From positions 1 to 64,000 of the forward strand of contig NZ_JBHZOL010000075.1 in assembly GCF_042788235.1 (NCBI RefSeq): a stretch of 64,000 bases of DNA, read 5' to 3'. This document shows positions 17,785 to 26,176 of this stretch, piece after piece (position 1 is the stretch's first letter; each line of letters begins with the position of its first letter). The position numbers and the translations under genes are program-made. The stretch comes from Sphaerothrix epifaneia. Its GTDB lineage: Bacteria > Cyanobacteriota > Cyanobacteriia > Phormidesmidales > Phormidesmidaceae. The notes below the pieces were generated by a model, which was given only the letters and a program-made list of their open reading frames with translations, was not told where the DNA came from and searched no databases.

Positions 17785-19104
17785 CTAATTCACAGCCGAC
17801 TCAGCACTGTTAGCCACCGCTGGCGCTGCGATCGGAATTTGCCGCAGCATTTGCAGCCCAAACAGCGTCCGTAGCCCCAGTCGCTCATACCAGGGCATAC
17901 CCGCACCCAAGCGAATCTTCATCATGAAATACGCTTCAAAAGCCGCTTTTACCCAAACCACCCAAGAGCCGCGCACCGCATAGGATCGCTTTCGCTGGCC
18001 AGTCTGCGGGTCGGGCAGCACGGGGGCGGCAATGTAGGCAATGCCGACGTCACCAAACTCAGCAAAGCAAAGAGCCTCCAGGGTGGGCACGTTGGGGCTA
18101 GCGTTGATCGCGCCTAGATCAACGGCAATGTTGTGGGCGGCGGCTGTGGCCATCGCTTCGGTCATCTGCCCGCTTTTGGGCAAGCCGATCGGCACCGGGG
18201 TTTGATCGGGTTGAGTCAGTTGAATGCTGACTCCAGCCGCGTAAATCTTGGCAAACTGGGGATGGCGCTGGGTGGGTAATACCGGAATGAAGCCTTTTTC
18301 GTCACCGAGTCCGGGGGTGTGACGAACAAACTCAGCGCCACGAAAAGCAGGCAAAATCATGGCGTAGCTAAAGGGCAGTCGGCAACCGTCGGCCAAAATG
18401 ACGGCATCGGCTGCCACAGCGGTAATGGCGGCATTCTCAATGACCTTAATGCCCCGTTGGTGCATTAGCGCTGCCGTCAGTTCGCGGGCATGTTTGACCC
18501 CAGAAACCCCCAAGTGCCCAGCGTAGGGTTCTGGCGTTACATAGGTGATCGGAACTTTTTGCCGCAATCCCCGACGACGCAACACCTGCTCAGCAATCAA
18601 GGCAAATTCATAGGCGGGGCCAAAGCAACCCGCCCCAGGAGCCGCCCCAACAACGAGCGGGCCAGGATTTTCCAGAAAGGCTAGCCATGCTTGACGAGCG
18701 GCCAAGGCATGGTCGGGGGTACAGACGGAGTGAGTATAGCCACCGTGAGGCCCCAACCCCGGAATTAAGTCAAGCGCCAGGGAAGCCCCTGTGGCAATTA
18801 GCAGGTAGTCGTAAGCTATAGTTCCTTGCCCTTCAACGCTCAGCACCTGAGCGTTAGGGTCAAGGGCGGTCACTTTTCCCGGTACCCAGTTGAGTCGGTG
18901 GCGCTGAGCCAGTTGAGCCAGCCCTAGCTGCAGATGCGCTAACGGCTTTAGATTGAGCGCCACCTGAATCAGCCCTGGAATAAAGGTAAATTCAGATTTG
19001 TCTGAAATGAGCGTGACTGTGTGCTGCTGCGGTAATAAATGTCGCAACTCGTAGGCGGCGGGTAAGCCGCCTAACCCAGCTCCAATTACAACAATGTTTG
19101 CCAT
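17785..19104 (-). CDS. sqr: Sulfide:quinone oxidoreductase, type I
   Basis: Membrane-associated flavoprotein that oxidises sulfide and reduces the quinone pool. It has the N-terminal FAD motif VVIGAGLGGLPAAYEL and the three redox cysteines of type I SQRs: Cys128 (SVCTPDHA), Cys160 (GAGCFGPAYEF) and Cys346 (ALCFAEFGD); the first two match the numbering known for Acidithiobacillus SQR. ATG at 19104 was chosen because AAGGAGGGG lies just upstream; a longer TTG form would start inside that ribosome site. It probably forms an operon with the heme protein downstream and is divergent from the DUF302 gene. A known parallel is SuoS of Synechocystis 6803, in an operon controlled by an ArsR-type repressor answering sulfide and arsenite. 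No such repressor is visible here. Confidence 0.9.
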   Translation of the reverse strand: MANIVVIGAGLGGLPAAYELRHLLPQQHTVTLISDKSEFTFIPGLIQVALNLKPLAHLQLGLAQLAQRHRLNWVPGKVTALDPNAQVLSVEGQGTIAYDYLLIATGASLALDLIPGLGPHGGYTHSVCTPDHALAARQAWLAFLENPGPLVVGAAPGAGCFGPAYEFALIAEQVLRRRGLRQKVPITYVTPEPYAGHLGVSGVKHARELTAALMHQRGIKVIENAAITAVAADAVILADGCRLPFSYAMILPAFRGAEFVRHTPGLGDEKGFIPVLPTQRHPQFAKIYAAGVSIQLTQPDQTPVPIGLPKSGQMTEAMATAAAHNIAVDLGAINASPNVPTLEALCFAEFGDVGIAYIAAPVLPDPQTGQRKRSYAVRGSWVVWVKAAFEAYFMMKIRLGAGMPWYERLGLRTLFGLQMLRQIPIAAPAVANSAESAVN

Positions 19105-19199
19105 CGCGCGCCCCTCCTTGCCCAATCAGGCTTAAAAAGTTTGCCGTCCAGCCTGACGACTCAAACCCAACGGCCTTAACTCACTCAAACAAAATATTT

Positions 19200-19237
19200 A
19201 ACTATTTAGTTATATAGCTATATTTTGCTAGATAGTT
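19200..19237. promoter_or_regulatory. Palindromic operator-like site upstream of sqr
   Basis: Interrupted palindrome: outer arms AACTATTTAG (19200-19209) and CTAGATAGTT (19228-19237) match at 9 of 10 positions, around the perfect 12-bp palindrome ATATAGCTATAT (19212-19223). It lies about 100 bp before the sqr start. AT-rich dyads of this kind are typical of ArsR/SmtB-type regulators (family knowledge). A related sequence occurs at 19490-19517. Confidence 0.55.
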
Positions 19238-19306
19238 GATTTTGTCAACCCAGTACCGAGTTTGTGTCCTCCAGGTCAATAGACTGCCCCGATAAAAAGA
19301 CTGCTT

Positions 19307-19409
19307 ATATCAGTTCTCGATTTTGGATTTTCGATTTTGAATTGAACAGTCTTTGCTCCGCATACGTTTCGTCAGTCTCATCTGTACCTTTCTTTTAGAG
19401 AATCGGTAT
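19307..19409 (+). repeat. 103-bp MITE-like element, copy A
   Basis: Begins ATATCAGTTCTCGATTTTGG and ends GAGAATCGGTAT. The termini form an imperfect inverted repeat (ATATCARTTCT against ATACCGATTCT, 9 of 11). Near-identical copies of the same length lie at 40869-40971 (minus) and 56762-56864 (plus). This copy sits between the two operator-like sites of the divergent sqr/DUF302 region. No coding capacity. Confidence 0.88.
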
Positions 19410-19489
19410 TAGCCCTAGCTGAAGCGCTTGTCAAACCGCAAAAAGGCCAAATTAGCTTTTCAACAGGCAATTGAAAATTATTGGTTATT

Positions 19490-19517
19490 TTACTATATGG
19501 TTATTTAATGCTATAAG
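19490..19517. promoter_or_regulatory. Second operator-like site, upstream of the DUF302 gene
   Basis: ACTATATGGTTATTTAATG followed by CTATAAG aligns with the sqr-side site (ACTATTTAGTTATATA, 2-bp gap, GCTATA). It lies about 65-90 bp before the DUF302 start. The shared layout suggests one regulator controls both divergent units (inference). Confidence 0.42.
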
Positions 19518-19579
19518 AAAAAAGCAGTCCTCTGCAATTGCTTAAAACATTCCTTGACACTGTTTCAGTTTTTTTAGTT

Positions 19580-19990
19580 ATGTATCACTTCAGCAAGGTT
19601 ATTGAGGCCACTTTTGAGCAAGCGATCGCTCAAGTCACCACCGCCCTAAAAGCAGAAGGCTTTGGCGTACTCACGGAGATTGACGCCCAGGCGGCGTTTA
19701 AGAAAAAGCTCGATGTCGATTTCCGGCGTTACACCATTTTGGGGGCGTGCCATCCGCTGATTGCCTATCGCATGCTGCAAATCGACGACAAAGCCGGGGT
19801 GCTGTATCCCTGCAACGTGGTGGTGCAAGCCCATGATGACGGTCGAGTCGAGGTATCGGCGATTGACCCGTTAGCGATGTTTTTGATGGTTCACAACCCC
19901 GAAGCCAAAGCGATCGCGCTAGAGGCCAGTGAGAAAATGCAGGCGGTGATGGATCGCCTCGCTGCTGTGCCCATTACGGCTCCCGTCTAG
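19580..19990 (+). CDS. DUF302 family protein
   Basis: 136 residues matching the DUF302 alpha/beta fold: MYHFSKVIEATFEQAI, TALKAEGFGVLTEIDAQAAFKKKLD, RYTILGACHPLIAYRML and LYPCNVVVQ. The biochemical function of the family is unknown, but it is often found beside sulfur-oxidation genes, as here beside sqr. The internal ATG was preferred because homology begins there; the 14 upstream in-frame codons look like promoter-proximal DNA. Two cysteines (ACHPL and YPCNVV) are conserved-looking. First gene of the plus-strand arm of the island. Confidence 0.85.
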   Translation: MYHFSKVIEATFEQAIAQVTTALKAEGFGVLTEIDAQAAFKKKLDVDFRRYTILGACHPLIAYRMLQIDDKAGVLYPCNVVVQAHDDGRVEVSAIDPLAMFLMVHNPEAKAIALEASEKMQAVMDRLAAVPITAPV

Positions 19991-20162
19991 AGTAGCGTCA
20001 AGCTCAGGTTTGCTGTAGGGGATAACGCTAGCGTTACCTCTCAAAACCTCGCTGCTGTTGGGTTTCACCCTATTCAACCCGCCTATTGAGCATGTCTTAG
20101 TTGAACGGCGTTTCGCCACCTTTGCCCCCGTCAGTTTTACCGATTACCCAAAATCATGGAAC

Positions 20163-21806
20163 ATGGCCGGATTGACGACTGGACAGTTTAGCATTTTGCG
20201 ATCGCTGCCTGCTGTGGGGTTGGGCTTGTGGCTGCTCAGCCCGACACCACCCGGATGTGCCCAGCCTCCGCCATTGGCTCAAACATTCAACCCGCAGGGG
20301 GAGCAAACAGAAGCGTTTGAGGCAGAACACTTTTCTTTGGCCTCCACGGCTTCGGCTCAACCTACAGTGACACAGCTAACGGATGTAGCACCTACAGACT
20401 GGGCTTTTCAAGCCTTACAAAACCTGGTAGAGCGCTATGACTGTTTGGTCGACTATGGCGATGGCACCTTTCGAGGCGATCGCCGCCTTACCCGGTTTGA
20501 GTTTGCGGCAGCGCTCAATGCCTGCGTAACGGCTGTCATAGCCCAAACAGCAGGCGAGCCGATGACGGAGAACGACCTGCAGGTATTACAGGGGTTGCAA
20601 CAGGCATTTGCCGATGAATTGGGGTTGTTTGATAGTCGCCTTACCGCGCTAGAAGGCCAAACAGCAGCACTATCGACCCAGTCGTTTTCAACGACGACCC
20701 AACTCCGGGGAGAAATTGTGCTGTCTGTAGAGCAGCTAGGCGGGGGTGATCAGCCCAACGGTAGCGGCGATCGCCTGCCTCAAGCCCTTACCTTTGGCAG
20801 TCGAGCCAGATTTAACCTCGATACCAGCTTTACCGGGCAAGATTTACTTCGCCTCCGCCTAGATGTCCTCAATCCGGCGGTTTTAAATGCTAAAGCCACT
20901 GGCACCCAGATGACCCGGTTAGCCTTTGACCGTTCTAACCAAAACGAGGTCGATATTGGCTCGTTTTTCTATCGTTTTCCCCTGGGAGAAGCGCTGAGCG
21001 TGCAGGTAGATGCGGCCCAAGGCACCTACAGCATGAATGTTCTACCCACCTTCAATCCAGGTATTGCCAGCGGCATTTCGGGGGCGGTGTCTCGTTTTGG
21101 GCGGTTTAGCCCCATCTACTACCAGGGCTTTCCGGGGGTGGGAATCACGGGGCAATACGACTTTGGCGAGAGGGTTTCTTTAGCCGTGGGGTACCTGTCT
21201 CGCGAAAATACGGCGAGTGACCCCACCGTCGGTATATTCGGGGGTGGGTATACAGCCTTGGCTCAGCTAGCCATATACCCCAGCAAAACTACGGCTTTGG
21301 GGCTAACCTATGCCCATTCCTACTATCCGCCAGGAGCCGTGGCAGTAGCCGGCGGAACTGGCAGTCGGTTAGCCAATGCCCCCTTTGGCAACTTGGCAAC
21401 TTCCGCCGATCATCTGGGTTTAGAATCTAGCCTGCGCTTGGGGTCAGGGGTTAATCTATCAGGCTGGGCGGGGCTGAGTTTTGCTACGGCAGAGGCCAGT
21501 AGCGGCGCGATCGCGGCGGGCGATGCAGCCACGTTGTTCAACTGGGCCTTAACCTTGGGACTGCCGAATCTAGGCGGCAGGGGCAATCTAGGGGGTCTGA
21601 TTGTGGGTCAGCCGCCTAAGGTTACTGCCAATTCTGGCGGGGCTATAGATGGCGCTTCCGCCTGGCACCTAGAGACGTTTTACCGCTATCAGCTAAACGA
21701 ACATATAGCGCTGATTCCAGGATTTTTTGTGGTGCTGAACCCGGAGCATGACAGCGCTAACGAAGCAATCTGGCTAGCCAGTTTTCGTACGGTTTTTCAG
21801 TTTTAA
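20163..21806 (+). CDS. SLH-domain OprB-type outer-membrane porin
   Basis: Outer-membrane beta-barrel porin of the cyanobacterial SomA / iron-uptake porin family. A signal peptide covers about 1-33. An SLH domain near 80-130 (DVAPTDWAFQALQNLVERY, then DYGDGTFRGDRRLTRFEFA) anchors it to peptidoglycan-linked polymer, then a short coiled segment leads into an OprB-like barrel to the C-terminal aromatic FQF. About 547 residues from the chosen ATG; a 35-codon longer frame lacks a signal-like N terminus. Located between DUF302 and rhodanese, so it could admit small sulfur or arsenic anions, though it may be a general porin. Confidence 0.88.
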   Translation: MAGLTTGQFSILRSLPAVGLGLWLLSPTPPGCAQPPPLAQTFNPQGEQTEAFEAEHFSLASTASAQPTVTQLTDVAPTDWAFQALQNLVERYDCLVDYGDGTFRGDRRLTRFEFAAALNACVTAVIAQTAGEPMTENDLQVLQGLQQAFADELGLFDSRLTALEGQTAALSTQSFSTTTQLRGEIVLSVEQLGGGDQPNGSGDRLPQALTFGSRARFNLDTSFTGQDLLRLRLDVLNPAVLNAKATGTQMTRLAFDRSNQNEVDIGSFFYRFPLGEALSVQVDAAQGTYSMNVLPTFNPGIASGISGAVSRFGRFSPIYYQGFPGVGITGQYDFGERVSLAVGYLSRENTASDPTVGIFGGGYTALAQLAIYPSKTTALGLTYAHSYYPPGAVAVAGGTGSRLANAPFGNLATSADHLGLESSLRLGSGVNLSGWAGLSFATAEASSGAIAAGDAATLFNWALTLGLPNLGGRGNLGGLIVGQPPKVTANSGGAIDGASAWHLETFYRYQLNEHIALIPGFFVVLNPEHDSANEAIWLASFRTVFQF

Positions 21807-21963
21807 GATTTAGCCCCGTCTCCGGTGGCAGTCGCTATTTCCAGGCGCAAACGGCTAATCAACTTTGCCAAAGCGCTACCCGCCGCCGCTCAAACTGGTT
21901 GTGGCCAGCGCAGCCACCGTTTTTTTAGACTGCTGTTCCTTTACTTTGTGAGCAAACTGCACC

Positions 21964-22332
21964 ATGCCGTCTACCTCACCGCTCCATATTCGAGACTTGT
22001 CCCCCCAAGAATTTGCTCAACTGACGGAATCTTGGCACCTGATCGACGTTAGAAGCCGCTTTGAATATGCCCTGGGGCATGCCCCCACGGCTATCAACCT
22101 GAGCTTACCTCGCCTGTTGATGGGGCAAGTGCCTTTTCTGCGCCCCTGGGTGCTGCCGCAGTGGTTTAGGGCACTGCCTCCAGATCAGCCCATTGCCGTC
22201 ATTTGCTTGACGGCTCATCGCAGCCCCATTGCGGCGAAAACTCTGGCTGCTCTGGGCTTTCGCCAGATAGTTAACATCACAGGCGGCATGATGGCGTGGC
22301 AGCAATCCGGATTGCCCAGCCAAAACCGCTAG
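21964..22332 (+). CDS. Single-domain rhodanese-like sulfurtransferase
   Basis: 122-residue cytoplasmic rhodanese domain. It has LIDVRSRFEYALGHAPTAINL at the N-terminal half and the active-site loop ICLTAHRSPIAA with the sulfane-accepting Cys, followed by NITGGMMAWQQSGLP. Such proteins move sulfane sulfur between thiosulfate, polysulfide or persulfide and thiols. Its position between the porin and the permease, near sqr, suggests it handles sulfane sulfur produced by SQR (inference). The next gene starts 50 nt downstream with a strong ribosome site, consistent with one operon. Confidence 0.9.
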   Translation: MPSTSPLHIRDLSPQEFAQLTESWHLIDVRSRFEYALGHAPTAINLSLPRLLMGQVPFLRPWVLPQWFRALPPDQPIAVICLTAHRSPIAAKTLAALGFRQIVNITGGMMAWQQSGLPSQNR

Positions 22333-22382
22333 ATATACCGTCCAAAACCGCATTACTCACTGCCCAAAAGGAGACGACTGCC

Positions 22383-23384
22383 ATGTGGAAAGCCTTAGCC
22401 TTTATCCAAAAAAATCTAGTCTGGTCTATCCCGGCCTTTATGGTGGCGGGTATTGTTGTTGGGGCGCTGGCTAATCCGGCCCCGCTAAAATCGCTGATTG
22501 TTCCTCTAACCTTCCTCATGGTGTATCCCATGATGATTAACCTCCAGATTCAGAAGGTGCTGTCGGGGGGTGATACCAAAGTGCAGGTGATTACTCAGGT
22601 GATTAACTTTGCCGGGGTGCCGTTTTTTGCGTTTGCTATGGGCAAGATTTTTTTTGGCGATCGCCCATTGGTGGCCTTGGGGCTGCTGTTGGCCTCCCTC
22701 TTACCCACCAGTGGCATGACTATTTCTTGGACAGGTTTTGCCAAAGGAAACCTGAGTGCGGCGATTAAAATGACCGTGATTGGCCTGATTCTTGGCTCTG
22801 TGGCCACACCGTTTTATGCCAAATGGCTAATGGGGACGGTGGTAGAAATTCCCCTCTCCAGCATCTTTAAACAGATTGTGATAATTGTTTTTTTGCCGAT
22901 GATTTTGGGGTTTGTCACCCGCACTGTGCTCATTCGTATCGTTGGAGCCGATAAGTACAACAAAACCCTTAAGCAAAAGTTTCCAGCTTTTTCCACCATC
23001 GGCGTTTTAGGCATCGTCTTTGTCGCTATGGCGCTTAAAGCCAAAGACATTGTGGCCAATCCCTTAGAACTGCTTTCGTTTTTAATTCCTTTGAGCATTT
23101 TATACCTGGGCAATTTTCTACTCAGCACCGTCGTCGGTAAGGTCTTTTTTAACCGGGGGGATGCGATCGCGCTTGTTTATGGCACTGTCATGCGCAACCT
23201 GTCGATTGCATTGGCGATCGCGATGACCGCCTTTGGCAAAGAACAAGGTTCTGAAATTGCTTTAATTATTGCCATGGCCTACATCATCCAGGTGCAAGCA
23301 GCGGCCTGGTATGTCCGTCTTACCGATCGTATTTTTGGCCCCACGCCCGACCTACAAACCCAGTTAAAGCAGTCGGCCTCATAG
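22383..23384 (+). CDS. ACR3 / bile acid:sodium symporter superfamily permease
   Basis: Integral membrane transporter of 333 residues with about ten transmembrane helices, resembling arsenite efflux permeases (ACR3) and the wider BASS group. Start: AAAGGAGA lies about 8 nt before this ATG and the protein opens MWKALAFIQKNLVWSIP; a longer frame from 22296 runs through the rhodanese end and is rejected. Conserved-looking segments are LLPTSGMTISWTGFAKGN and YGTVMRNLSIALA. Substrate cannot be decided from sequence: arsenite, a sulfur anion or an organic anion. In Synechocystis, sulfide oxidation and arsenic transport are co-regulated, so an arsenic link is reasonable. Confidence 0.8.
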   Translation: MWKALAFIQKNLVWSIPAFMVAGIVVGALANPAPLKSLIVPLTFLMVYPMMINLQIQKVLSGGDTKVQVITQVINFAGVPFFAFAMGKIFFGDRPLVALGLLLASLLPTSGMTISWTGFAKGNLSAAIKMTVIGLILGSVATPFYAKWLMGTVVEIPLSSIFKQIVIIVFLPMILGFVTRTVLIRIVGADKYNKTLKQKFPAFSTIGVLGIVFVAMALKAKDIVANPLELLSFLIPLSILYLGNFLLSTVVGKVFFNRGDAIALVYGTVMRNLSIALAIAMTAFGKEQGSEIALIIAMAYIIQVQAAAWYVRLTDRIFGPTPDLQTQLKQSAS

Positions 23385-23407
23385 GGGCGTCAGTAACGTT
23401 AGGCAGG

Positions 23408-23463
23408 GGGCTAAAGGCAGGAGGCAGAACGAAAAGCTTTCTGGGGGCAACCCTTAAGTGCGC
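23408..23463 (-). repeat. Dispersed repeat family R2, copy 2
   Basis: On the minus strand: GCGCACTTAAGGGTTGCC, then CAGAAAGCTTTTCGTTCTGCC and a CTGCCTTTAGCCC end. Immediately downstream of the permease gene. Confidence 0.5.
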
Positions 23464-23475
23464 AAAGGCCAAGAT

Positions 23476-23512
23476 GACGTAAATTCGTCGATTTTTCCTA
23501 GATTGATAAAAG
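23476..23512 (+). repeat. Repeat R3, copy 1
   Basis: Thirty-seven bases containing TAAATTCGTCGATTTTTCC and then TAGATTGATAAAAG; the counterpart at 56966-57002 differs at about five positions. Both copies sit beside an R2 copy. Confidence 0.6.
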
Positions 23513-23673
23513 AGCCATAAAAGCAGCTACAAGCGACTGGTACAGTTCCCGCCAAAACAGGTAGACCAGTTGCAAAAAATAAAACTGTACTAGCTAGATT
23601 AGAGCGCTTTGTACCTTCTCCCGGCCTGCAAACTCAGCCACAGTGGAAAAGTCACTGACGAAAGGGATTGCTC

Positions 23674-23943
23674 ATGCGCGTATCCAATTCCTGGCTCAAA
23701 GCTAACAAGGCTGCCAGCCCAACCAATAGGCTAGCTCAGATGGCTCCGCTTGCTAGAACTTTAGCGACCCAGTTGCTTAACTGGCTGGCTGCCAACGACC
23801 AGCCCCAGATCAACGAGCGCTACTGTTCAAAACAGGGGCGCTACTGGGAAGTTTATGACCCCATCACGCAGAGCCGTCAAACCTTTGATTCTGAGCAAGC
23901 TTTACGGGTTTGGCTCGAACAGCGCTACTACGAATCAAAATAG
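23674..23943 (+). CDS. Small hypothetical protein (89 aa)
   Basis: Family not recognised. ATG at 23674 has AAAGGGA 6 nt upstream; an upstream in-frame TTG overlaps that site. The protein is basic at the N terminus and its second half (INERYCSKQGRYWEVYDPIT, then QTFDSEQALRVWLEQRYY) looks folded and cyanobacteria-like. It ends 24 bp before the PhzF gene and may be co-transcribed with it. Confidence 0.65.
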   Translation: MRVSNSWLKANKAASPTNRLAQMAPLARTLATQLLNWLAANDQPQINERYCSKQGRYWEVYDPITQSRQTFDSEQALRVWLEQRYYESK

Positions 23944-23967
23944 ATTAGCTCGATTTGATCAATATTT

Positions 23968-24822
23968 ATGCCTCAAACCCCACTCACTGTTAGCCAGGTT
24001 GATGCGTTCACCGCTCAACCCTTCGCCGGAAACCCGGCTGCTGTTTGTGTTCTCGCTGAAGCTGCTAGCGATCGCTGGATGCAAGCGATCGCGGCTGAGA
24101 TGAACCTTTCTGAAACCGCTTTTTTGGTTCCCCAAGCAGATGGTTACGATCTCCGCTGGTTTACCCCTGCCGTTGAAGTTGACCTCTGCGGCCACGCTAC
24201 CCTGGCCAGCGCCCATGTGCTGTGGGATGAAGGCCATCTTGCCCCCGATCAGACCGCTCGTTTTCATACCCGCAGCGGTTTACTCACAGCCACCTATGAA
24301 AACGGCTGGATTACGCTTAACTTCCCGACTCAACCCGTCGAAGCGATCGCCAGCGATCCAGACTTGCTCAAAGCTTTGCGCGGGGCTGATCTAAAGTTTA
24401 TTGGCAAAAGCAGCACCAATTACCTGGTTGAACTGGCCTCAGAACAGCACGTTCGCCTATTGCAACCTGACTTTGCCTTGATGCAGCTTTTGCCTCGTCA
24501 GGGGGTTATTGTCACCAGCCAAGGAGAAGCGGCAACGGTAGATTTTGTTTCTCGCTATTTTGCGCCAGCAGCGGGTATCAATGAAGATCCGGTAACGGGT
24601 TCGGCTCATTGCTCACTGGCACCTTACTGGCAGCAAATATTGGGTAAGGATGAGTTTTTGGCGCATCAGGTTTCTAAACGAGGGGGAGTTTTGCAGGTTA
24701 AAAGCAGAGGCGATCGGGTTGAAATTAGCGGTCAAGCGGTCACTGTCATGCGCGGCGAACTGCTAGCAACCCAGCTTTACGATAGTTCTGTATCAGGAAA
24801 CAATACAGAACCGTTTTTGTAA
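23968..24822 (+). CDS. PhzF family isomerase
   Basis: 284-residue cytoplasmic protein with the two-lobed PhzF / diaminopimelate-epimerase-like fold. It has VDAFTAQPFAGNPAAVCVL at the N terminus, the catalytic Glu in MNLSETAFL near 46, WFTPAVEVDLCGHATLASAH, and the C-lobe motif EDPVTGSAHCSLAPYW. The Glu is the family's catalytic base, so an isomerase is likely, but the substrate is unknown. There are no phenazine genes nearby, so a housekeeping paralogue is more likely than phenazine synthesis. Confidence 0.92.
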   Translation: MPQTPLTVSQVDAFTAQPFAGNPAAVCVLAEAASDRWMQAIAAEMNLSETAFLVPQADGYDLRWFTPAVEVDLCGHATLASAHVLWDEGHLAPDQTARFHTRSGLLTATYENGWITLNFPTQPVEAIASDPDLLKALRGADLKFIGKSSTNYLVELASEQHVRLLQPDFALMQLLPRQGVIVTSQGEAATVDFVSRYFAPAAGINEDPVTGSAHCSLAPYWQQILGKDEFLAHQVSKRGGVLQVKSRGDRVEISGQAVTVMRGELLATQLYDSSVSGNNTEPFL

Positions 24823-25398
24823 GCGGCTACTAAATCTTTGTGAGCTGCTGCTAAATGTCTGAATAGGTGAGTAACGAAGCGGCTGTAGACTTTCAGAACG
24901 CTCTCGTTTCACGTCTTGTTTTAGCATTGGGGTGCCAACCTTCTGGACTATTGCTATTTAAGTCAGCGGGCGCGATTTGACCGGGCTGTGGTCATGAAAC
25001 CGCTGCGAAAAAAGCCGGAGGGGGAGGGGGTTACGAATTTCACTTTGCTAGTGCCCGCGCTCCTAAAGAATTATTGGTCAGTAACGGCTAAAAAGACCCC
25101 CCTTGGCAGCGGCTCTGGCTGGGGAAGTAGTCGGGTGGGGCGGTAACGGAGATGTTGACGTGGGGTTGTGGATTGATGCTTGGGGGGATTAGTCCCCCCC
25201 AAGCCCCCTAGTGGGGCATTCCGTTGCCCCACGCCCCCCCCGGAAGGGTTGATCGGTGAGGGGAGATAGGAGCGAGATGCAGTTTATCTACTAGTGAAGC
25301 AGGGTTGAAGATTCAGCGATTTTGCGGCTTATTGTCGGGTCTATCAAGAAAGAAACCGATGATGGGAGTAGACTTTAGCGGATATTTGAGCTTCTTCC
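24823..25398. other. 576-bp non-coding region with two GC-rich hairpins
   Basis: No gene found. G- and C-homopolymer-rich. Hairpin 1 pairs CTTGGGGGG (25179-25187) with CCCCCCCAAG (25194-25203, one bulged C) around ATTAGT. Hairpin 2 pairs GTGGGGCA (25211-25218) with TGCCCCAC (25225-25232) around TTCCGT. They resemble repeated palindromic debris common in filamentous cyanobacteria. Confidence 0.6.
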
Positions 25399-26142
25399 AT
25401 GCGTGAATTTTATGAATTGGTCAAAGCGGCGACGCCTGAGCAACGAGCTAATTTATCTAAGCTGACGGGTTCAGGCTTTGGTGATTCGGCTGGCACGCTC
25501 TGCAACCATATTAAGTACCTGAGAGCAGGCTCTGTTGGTCAACTGTTTTGGGATAAGTCGTGGAAGCAGGTGGTTACAGATGTGGCTGACCAGATTGGAA
25601 TTAACTGGCAAGCAACCTTGAATGGGCGGCGATGGAAACAGCTACCGACTCAAGATATTGAAAACGCTGTGGTGACTAAGCTATTCCAAGACATGCTAGA
25701 CAAGCTCACCCCAGAGCAGCGCGAAAAAATCATTCTGGAAATGAAGCGAAACAGCGATGATCCTAGTGTGGAAGCTTGGCTAGCCAGTGGGGGAACGATG
25801 GCCGTCGCACGGATGAGCGGTTTTGGGGTTTATCTGATGGCTAGTACGCTCTTAGGTGCGCTAACTAATGCCATCGGCGTTACGCTACCGTTTGCGGTCT
25901 ATATGGGTATGAGTCAGGCGATCGCGCTGGTTCTAGGGCCAGTGGGTTGGACGGTGCTAGCAGGTGGTATTCTCTACACGCTTAACCAGCCCAACTGGAA
26001 TCGACTAGCGCTGGCTGTGGTTTATATTTCGGTGATTCGTAACTCACTTGAGCAGAGCGAAGCTGTTAGACAAGCAGAAATCAAAAAAGCCCAACAAGAA
26101 CGGATTGAGTTTTGGGCAGCCAGGGGTATTCAAGTTAAGTAG
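25399..26142 (+). CDS. YaaW / UPF0174-like membrane protein
   Basis: 247 residues resembling the YaaW (UPF0174, DUF3944) family of unknown function. The soluble N-terminal part (LVKAATPEQRANLSKLTGSG, DIENAVVTKLFQDMLDKLTP) has a helical character. A glycine-rich hydrophobic pair follows at about 140-195 (GVYLMASTLLGALTNAIGVT and MSQAIALVLGPVGWTVLAGG), then a charged C-terminal helix (EAVRQAEIKKAQQERIEFW). It is convergent with the NACHT gene, 34 bp apart. A membrane-associated stress or defence role is possible but not shown; family assignment is moderate. Confidence 0.65.
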   Translation: MREFYELVKAATPEQRANLSKLTGSGFGDSAGTLCNHIKYLRAGSVGQLFWDKSWKQVVTDVADQIGINWQATLNGRRWKQLPTQDIENAVVTKLFQDMLDKLTPEQREKIILEMKRNSDDPSVEAWLASGGTMAVARMSGFGVYLMASTLLGALTNAIGVTLPFAVYMGMSQAIALVLGPVGWTVLAGGILYTLNQPNWNRLALAVVYISVIRNSLEQSEAVRQAEIKKAQQERIEFWAARGIQVK

Positions 26143-26176
26143 AAGGGGCAGCAGTGCCCAACTCCTACAGGGGTGA

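Larger units (their letters stand above)
23385..23673. other. Intergenic region with repeats and overlapping dyads
   Basis: Holds an R2 copy (23408-23463), an R3 copy (23476-23512) and two overlapping inverted repeats: ACTGGT (23536-23541) with ACCAGT (23565-23570), and GTACAGTT (23540-23547) with AACTGTAC (23583-23590). The two pairings share bases and exclude each other. Confidence 0.5.

Noticed and set aside
21825..22052. 75-codon open frame overlapping the rhodanese start
   Set aside because: Overlaps the rhodanese in another frame and has no ribosome site.
22296..22382. Longer N terminus for the ACR3/BASS permease
   Set aside because: It overlaps the rhodanese end, whereas AAAGGAGA marks the ATG at 22383.
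24823..25398. Possible transposase remnant in the G/C-rich intergenic region
   Set aside because: No frame gives a recognisable transposase segment and no terminal repeats were found.
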